A stretch of DNA of 64,000 nt from Roseiarcus sp963822215 (lineage in GTDB: Bacteria > Pseudomonadota > Alphaproteobacteria > Rhizobiales > Beijerinckiaceae). A model generated the notes under the pieces. The model saw only the letters and a program-made list of their open reading frames with translations. It searched no databases and was not told the origin of the DNA. This document shows positions 60,175 through 64,000 of the stretch, piece after piece. Position 1 is the stretch's first letter. Every line of letters begins with the position of its first letter. The stretch spans positions 930,001-994,000 of the forward strand of contig CAWGGX010000003.1 in NCBI GenBank assembly GCA_963822215.1, written 5' to 3'. The position numbers and the translations under genes were made by a program.

Positions 60175-60468
60175 ATGATGAAGTCACGCAAGAAGTTTGA
60201 TGCGGCGTTCAAGGCGAAGGTTGCGCTCGAGGCGCTTCGCGAGGATGCGACGGTTCCGGATCTGGCGAAGCGGCACGGGGTGCATCCGAACCAGATTTAT
60301 GCCTGGAAGAAGCAGGTTCTCGACAATGTCGCGAGCCTGTTCGCGCGCGGGGCGAGCGTTTCGGGCGATGGCGAGGAGGAGCGCGAACGTGAGGCGGCCA
60401 GGCTTTACGCCAAGATCGGCCAGCTGACGGTTGAACGGGATTTCTTGGCCAGGAGGCCAGGGCGATGA
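60175..60468 (+). CDS. IS3-family transposase OrfA (ISa)
   Basis: A 97-residue helix-turn-helix protein (FKAKVALEALREDATVPDLA, KRHGVHPNQIYAWKKQV) with a leucine-zipper-like tail (REAARLYAKIGQLTVERDFL). It binds the element ends. Its stop overlaps the OrfB start by ATGA. An ATG three bases later (60178) is also possible. Confidence 0.85.
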   Translation: MMKSRKKFDAAFKAKVALEALREDATVPDLAKRHGVHPNQIYAWKKQVLDNVASLFARGASVSGDGEEEREREAARLYAKIGQLTVERDFLARRPGR

Positions 60469-61406
60469 GCGCGCCCGATCGAAGGGCGATGGTGGAGCGC
60501 CCGGCGGATTTGTCGGTTCGTCGGCAATGCGCGCTGCTGAATGTGGCGCGCTCGGGGGTCTATCGCCCCAAGCCAGAGCCCGGGGTGGACGATCTGGCGT
60601 TGATGCGCCGGATCGACGAACTGCATCTGGAACTGCCGTTCTACGGATCGCGTCGGATGACGTTTGAACTCAACAAGGAGGGCTGCGGAGTCAACCGCAA
60701 GCGGGTGCGACGTCTGATGCGCACGATGGGGATCGAGGCGCTGGTTCCGCGTCCCGGCACGAGCAAGGCCGCCCTCGGCCACAAGATCTATCCCTATCTC
60801 CTGCGCGGCCTGGCGATCACCGAGCCGAACCATGTGTGGGCGGCCGACGTGACTTACATCCCGATGGCGTGCGGCTTCCTCTATCTGGTGGCGATCATCG
60901 ACTGGGCCAGCCGGGCGGTTCTGGCGTGGCGGCTGTCGAACACCAACGACGCGAGCTTCTGCGCGGCGGCGCTGGAGGAGGCGCTGCTTCGGTTCGGAAA
61001 GCCGAGGATTTTCAATACCGATCAGGGCTCCACTTTCACCGCCGAGGCTTTCGTCGGCAAGCTCGCGGCGGCTGGCGTCGCGATTTCGATGGACGGACGC
61101 GGCCGCTTCATGGACAACATCTTCATCGAACGGCTGTGGCGCTCCATCAAGTATGAAGAGGTGCATCTGAAAGCCTACGCCGACGGCCGCGAGGCGCGGG
61201 CCGGCATCGGCTCCTGGATGACCTTTTACAACTTTCGGCGCCCGCACCAGGCGATGAACAACCAGATGCCGATGGCGGTGTGGCGCGCCGGCATGGACAA
61301 GACCGAGGCGGCGGCGAGGGCTGTGGATATGCCGCTTCGCTTGGACAACGCAAACGCGTTGCCCACATACCCACAGCAGAGGCAGAAGCAGCAAGAAACG
61401 GCTTGA
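60465..61406 (+). CDS. IS3-family transposase OrfB (ISa)
   Basis: A 313-residue catalytic subunit with an rve integrase core: D in HVWAADVTYIPM, D in FNTDQGSTFTAEAF and E in FIERLWRSIKYEEVHL. An HTH_21-type region lies before it (RRMTFELNKEGCGVNRKRVR). Coupled to OrfA by ATGA overlap. Intact, so ISa lost only its right terminus to the ISb insertion. Confidence 0.9.
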   Translation: MSAPDRRAMVERPADLSVRRQCALLNVARSGVYRPKPEPGVDDLALMRRIDELHLELPFYGSRRMTFELNKEGCGVNRKRVRRLMRTMGIEALVPRPGTSKAALGHKIYPYLLRGLAITEPNHVWAADVTYIPMACGFLYLVAIIDWASRAVLAWRLSNTNDASFCAAALEEALLRFGKPRIFNTDQGSTFTAEAFVGKLAAAGVAISMDGRGRFMDNIFIERLWRSIKYEEVHLKAYADGREARAGIGSWMTFYNFRRPHQAMNNQMPMAVWRAGMDKTEAAARAVDMPLRLDNANALPTYPQQRQKQQETA

Positions 61407-61556
61407 TTCATGAAAGACAAGGGCAGGCGAGATTACACCTTAAATCCGACCTCCCGTGGTCCCACGAATAGGGTCCAGTGAAGTGGACCCCGGTTTTGGG
61501 ACCAGCGGTTAAGGTGTGTAGCGTCCCGCTCTGTTTTAACCAACGGAGCGAGCGAA

Positions 61557-61850
61557 ATGGCGAGATCACGCAAGAAGTTTGATGCGGCGTTCAAGGCGAA
61601 GGTGGCGTTGGAGGCTCTGCGGGAGGATGCGACGGTTCCTGAGCTTGCCAAGCGGCATGACGTGCATCCGAACCAGATCTACGCGTGGAAGAAGCAGGTT
61701 CAGGACAATGTTGCGAGCCTGTTCGCGCGAGGAGCGAGCGGTTCAAGCGACGGCGAGGAGGAGCGCGAGCGGGAGGCGGCCAAGCTTTACGCCAAGATCG
61801 GCCAACTGACGGTCGAACGGGATTTCTTGGCCAGGAGGCCAGGGCGATGA
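61557..61850 (+). CDS. IS3-family transposase OrfA (ISb)
   Basis: A 97-residue helix-turn-helix protein nearly identical to the ISa OrfA, with scattered changes (HDVHPNQ for HGVHPNQ, VQDN for VLDN, ASGSSDG for ASVSGDG). The stop overlaps the OrfB ATG at 61847. Confidence 0.85.
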   Translation: MARSRKKFDAAFKAKVALEALREDATVPELAKRHDVHPNQIYAWKKQVQDNVASLFARGASGSSDGEEEREREAAKLYAKIGQLTVERDFLARRPGR

Positions 61851-62791
61851 GCGCGCCCGATCGAAGAGCAATGGTCGGACGGCCTGGCGAGGACCTGTCT
61901 GTGCGCCGCCAATGCGCGCTGCTGGATGTGGCGCGCTCGGGGGTCTATCGGCCCAGGGCGGAGCCGGGCGCCGAAGATCTGGCGGTGATGCGGCGGATCG
62001 ACGAACTGCATCTGGAACTGCCGTTCTACGGCTCGCGGCGAATGACCTTCGAACTCAACAAGGAGGGCCGCGGGGTCAACCGCAAGCGGGTGCGGCGGCT
62101 GATGCGCACGATGGGGATCGAGGCGCTGGTTCCGCGTCCCGGCACGAGCAAAGCCGCGCCCGGGCACAAGATATACCCCTACCTGCTGCGGGGTCTGAAG
62201 ATTGTCGAGCCGAACCACGTGTGGGCGGCCGACGTGACCTACATCCCGATGGCGTGCGGCTTCCTCTATCTGGTGGCGATCATCGACTGGGCCAGCCGGG
62301 CGGTTCTGGCGTGGCGGCTGTCGAACACCAACGATGCGAGCTTCTGCGCGGCGGCGCTGGAGGAGGCGCTGCTTCGGTTCGGAAAGCCGAGGATTTTCAA
62401 TACCGACCAGGGCTCCACTTTCACCGCCGAGGCTTTTGTCGGCAAGCTCGCGGCGGCCGGCGTCGCGATTTCGATGGACGGACGCGGCCGCTTCATGGAC
62501 AACATCTTCATCGAACGGCTGTGGCGCTCGATTAAGTACGAGGAAGTGCATCTGAAAGCTTACGTCGACGGCCGCGAGGCGCGGGCCGGCATTGGTTCGT
62601 GGATGACCTTTTACAATTCTCGCCGCCCCCACCAGGCGATGAACAACCAGACGCCGATGGCGGTGTGGCGCGCCGGCATCGACGAAATCGAGGCGGCGGC
62701 AAGGGCTGTGGATATGCCGCTTCGCTTGGACAACGCAAACGCGTTGCCCACATACCCACAGCAGAGGCAGAAGCAGCAGGAAGCGGCTTGA
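61847..62791 (+). CDS. IS3-family transposase OrfB (ISb)
   Basis: A 314-residue integrase-type transposase with the same DDE residues as the ISa copy and one extra residue near the start (VGRPGEDLSV against VERPADLSV). ATG overlaps the OrfA stop by ATGA. Complete. Confidence 0.9.
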   Translation: MSAPDRRAMVGRPGEDLSVRRQCALLDVARSGVYRPRAEPGAEDLAVMRRIDELHLELPFYGSRRMTFELNKEGRGVNRKRVRRLMRTMGIEALVPRPGTSKAAPGHKIYPYLLRGLKIVEPNHVWAADVTYIPMACGFLYLVAIIDWASRAVLAWRLSNTNDASFCAAALEEALLRFGKPRIFNTDQGSTFTAEAFVGKLAAAGVAISMDGRGRFMDNIFIERLWRSIKYEEVHLKAYVDGREARAGIGSWMTFYNSRRPHQAMNNQTPMAVWRAGIDEIEAAARAVDMPLRLDNANALPTYPQQRQKQQEAA

Positions 62792-62879
62792 AGCCTCTTT
62801 AAAAAAGGAAGAGCGGGAAGGATTACACCTTAATTCCCACGGCCCATGGTCCCGCGAATGGGGTCCACTTCACAGTTCA

Positions 62880-63064
62880 TCGAGAGTGACGACCATCTGA
62901 TGAACGGATGGCGGCGTGACGCTGAAGTGTCGTTGCATGTCGGCTTCGGCGGGCGGCTGTCTGAAGATGCAGGTGTAGGCGTGAATGAACGCCAGGTACT
63001 GACCCTGAAGGGCGGTGAAGGTCGGACTCACGGCGGCCGGGTTTTGGTCAAGTTTCGGATTCAT
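62880..63064 (-). pseudogene. IS630 passenger winged-helix gene, truncated
   Basis: The first 60 or so residues (MNPKLDQNPAAV to HQMVVTL) are identical to the passenger in the intact copy. The wing and C-terminus were cut off by the insertion of ISa and lie at about 60000-60097. Confidence 0.75.
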
Positions 63065-63101
63065 TAGGGATTCACCTGCGCCCCGAGCAACGGAGGCGCA
63101 G

Positions 63102-63811
63102 GTGAACATAAAATATCGGGTCGACCTCAGCCAGGAGGAGCGTGAAGAACTGGAGGGGATGCTCAAGGGCGGCAAGCTAGCGGCGCGCAAACTTGTGCGG
63201 GCGCAGATCCTCTTGGCGGCCGATAAGGGGATTTCGGATGAGGGGATCGCCGGGACGCTTCGGGTCAGCGGTTCGACCGTCTATCGGACCAAGCGCCGCT
63301 TCGTCGAAGGCAACCTCGACGGCGCCCTCAGCGACGAGCCACGTCCGGGAGCCGGACGTAAGCTCTCGATCAAGGAAACGGCCCTTCTGGCGGCGACCGC
63401 TTGCTCGGCGCCGCCTCCGGGGCGCGCCCGCTGGACGCTCGAACTCCTGGCCGATGAGATGGTCAAACTCACCGATCACGACGATCTCTCGCGCGAGACG
63501 GTGCGACGAAGGCTGGCGGAGAGCCAACTCAAACCCTGGCGTCGAACCATGTGGTGCATCCCCAAGGTCGACGGCGAGTATGTCGCGCGCATGGAGGATG
63601 TGCTGGATCTCTATGCGGAGCCGCCGGATCCGCTGCGACCGGTGATCTGCTTCGACGAAAGCCCAACCCAACTCATCGGCGAGGTCAGAGACCCGATCCC
63701 CGCCAAACCCGGCCAGCTTGAACGCTACGATTGCGAGTACCGCCGGAACGGAACCGTCAACCTCTTCATCATCCTCGACGCCAACAGTCCCTGGCGCAAG
63801 GTCAAGGTCAC
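63102..63811 (+). pseudogene. IS630-family transposase, truncated
   Basis: Identical to the intact transposase from the GTG start for about 236 residues, through the first catalytic Asp (VICFDES), then cut by the IS3-family element at 63812. The second Asp and the Glu are lost from this frame. Confidence 0.85.
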
Positions 63812-64000
63812 TGAACTGGACCCTATTCGTGGGACCACGGGAGGTCGGATTTAAGGTGTAATCTCGCCTGCCCTTGTCTTTCATGAATCAAGCCGTTTCT
63901 TGCTGCTTCTGCCTCTGCTGTGGGTATGTGGGCAACGCGTTTGCGTTGTCCAAGCGAAGCGGCATATCCACAGCCCTCGCCGCCGCCTCGGTCTTGTCCA
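63812..64000 (-). mobile_element. IS3-family element ISc (second ISa copy), partial
   Basis: From 63812 the sequence TGAACTGGACCCTATTCGTG is the inverted right end of an ISa-type element. All 189 visible bases match the reverse complement of the ISa right part, including the terminal TTCA that ISa itself has displaced. It runs off the right edge in opposite orientation to ISa. Confidence 0.9.
63888..64000 (-). CDS. IS3-family transposase OrfB C-terminus (ISc), partial
   Basis: The last 37 codons of OrfB, ending RQKQQETA as in ISa (ISb ends QEAA). The rest lies beyond the window. Confidence 0.8.
   Translation of the reverse strand, partial: DKTEAAARAVDMPLRLDNANALPTYPQQRQKQQETA

Larger units (their letters stand above)
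61479..62872 (+). mobile_element. IS3-family element ISb, intact
   Basis: A 1394-bp element with inverted ends TGAAGTGGACCCC and GGGGTCCACTTCA. CAG is duplicated at both borders (61476-61478 and 62873-62875). It inserted four bases from the right end of ISa. It is closely related to ISa but diverged, especially at the termini and in the first half of the orfs. Confidence 0.9.
60098..62879 (+). mobile_element. IS3-family element ISa, interrupted by ISb
   Basis: ISa begins TGAACTGGACCCC at 60098 and runs to 61478. Its last four bases, TTCA (62876-62879), lie beyond the inserted ISb. Removing ISb and one CAG gives a 1385-bp element with ends TGAACTGGACCC and GGGTCCAGTTCA. It carries overlapping orfA and orfB. 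TCG is duplicated at its borders, showing that it inserted into the IS630 copy. Confidence 0.88.
62880..63811 (+). mobile_element. IS630-family copy 2, central fragment
   Basis: Continuation of the IS630 copy begun at 59972. It matches the intact copy from about 52513 to 53444 with no difference noticed, then stops at GTCAC where a further IS3-family element begins. Its right end lies outside the window. Confidence 0.9.

Overview
The window looks like a chromosomal segment of a GC-rich alphaproteobacterium, most likely order Hyphomicrobiales (Rhizobiales). The evidence is the DUF4164-zapA pair beside transketolase, the DUF2778 and DUF2934 small proteins, the LuxI/LuxR type, the rhizobial-style sugar ABC operons, and an intergenic repeat whose spurious translations read NREF/TGNF, as I remember from rhizobial genomes. 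Family-level placement would be a guess.

Layout. 1-8.3 kb: the end of a flavin monooxygenase, a DUF2778 murein-type protein, and a carbon-storage block on the minus strand (glycogen phosphorylase, phosphoketolase, two DUF2934 proteins, a BON protein). 8.5-11.2 kb: MFS transporter, cupin, methyltransferase. 12-16 kb: a quorum-sensing locus with convergent luxR and luxI, and upstream of luxI a Rieske-cytochrome P450 fusion interrupted by one frameshift. 16.3-22.7 kb: a LacI-regulated CUT1-type sugar ABC operon ending in an ADP-ribosylglycohydrolase-family protein. 22.9-26.6 kb: ferredoxin-like protein, thioesterase, an AT-rich orphan gene with three WPxDFxMRxYC repeats, and a phosphogluconate-dehydrogenase-like protein. 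27.4-33.8 kb: tkt-gap-pgk-fba on the minus strand, then DUF4164 and zapA. 33.9-41 kb: flavin reductase, SDR, YkuD L,D-transpeptidase, secreted repeat protein, leuA, fucose-isomerase-like enzyme. 41.2-45.8 kb: a complete LsrB/RhaS-type sugar ABC operon. 46.6-52.2 kb: HCCA isomerase, SDR, desaturase-YhhN fusion, an Nramp transporter with a C-terminal frameshift, and a slipin.

The right end (52.2-64 kb) is accessory DNA. It holds an intact IS630-family element with a divergently encoded winged-helix passenger, dispersed repeats, a carboxymuconolactone-decarboxylase-like protein, a toxin-antitoxin pair whose MazF/PemK toxin carries a nonsense codon, and four AT-rich orphan genes each preceded by a related short element. 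It ends in a nest of insertion sequences: a second IS630 copy interrupted by an IS3-family element, itself interrupted by a second IS3-family element, with a third IS3-family copy running off the right edge.

How the parts work together. The glycogen phosphorylase, phosphoketolase and lower-glycolysis/Calvin-cycle genes form a sugar-phosphate core. The two ABC systems feed sugars into it. The quorum-sensing locus with its P450 is the most distinctive functional unit: an inducible signal synthase transcribed in the same direction as, and 184 bp downstream of, an oxidase gene that could tailor a fatty-acyl molecule. That role is inference only. No rRNA, tRNA, CRISPR array or replication origin was recognised.
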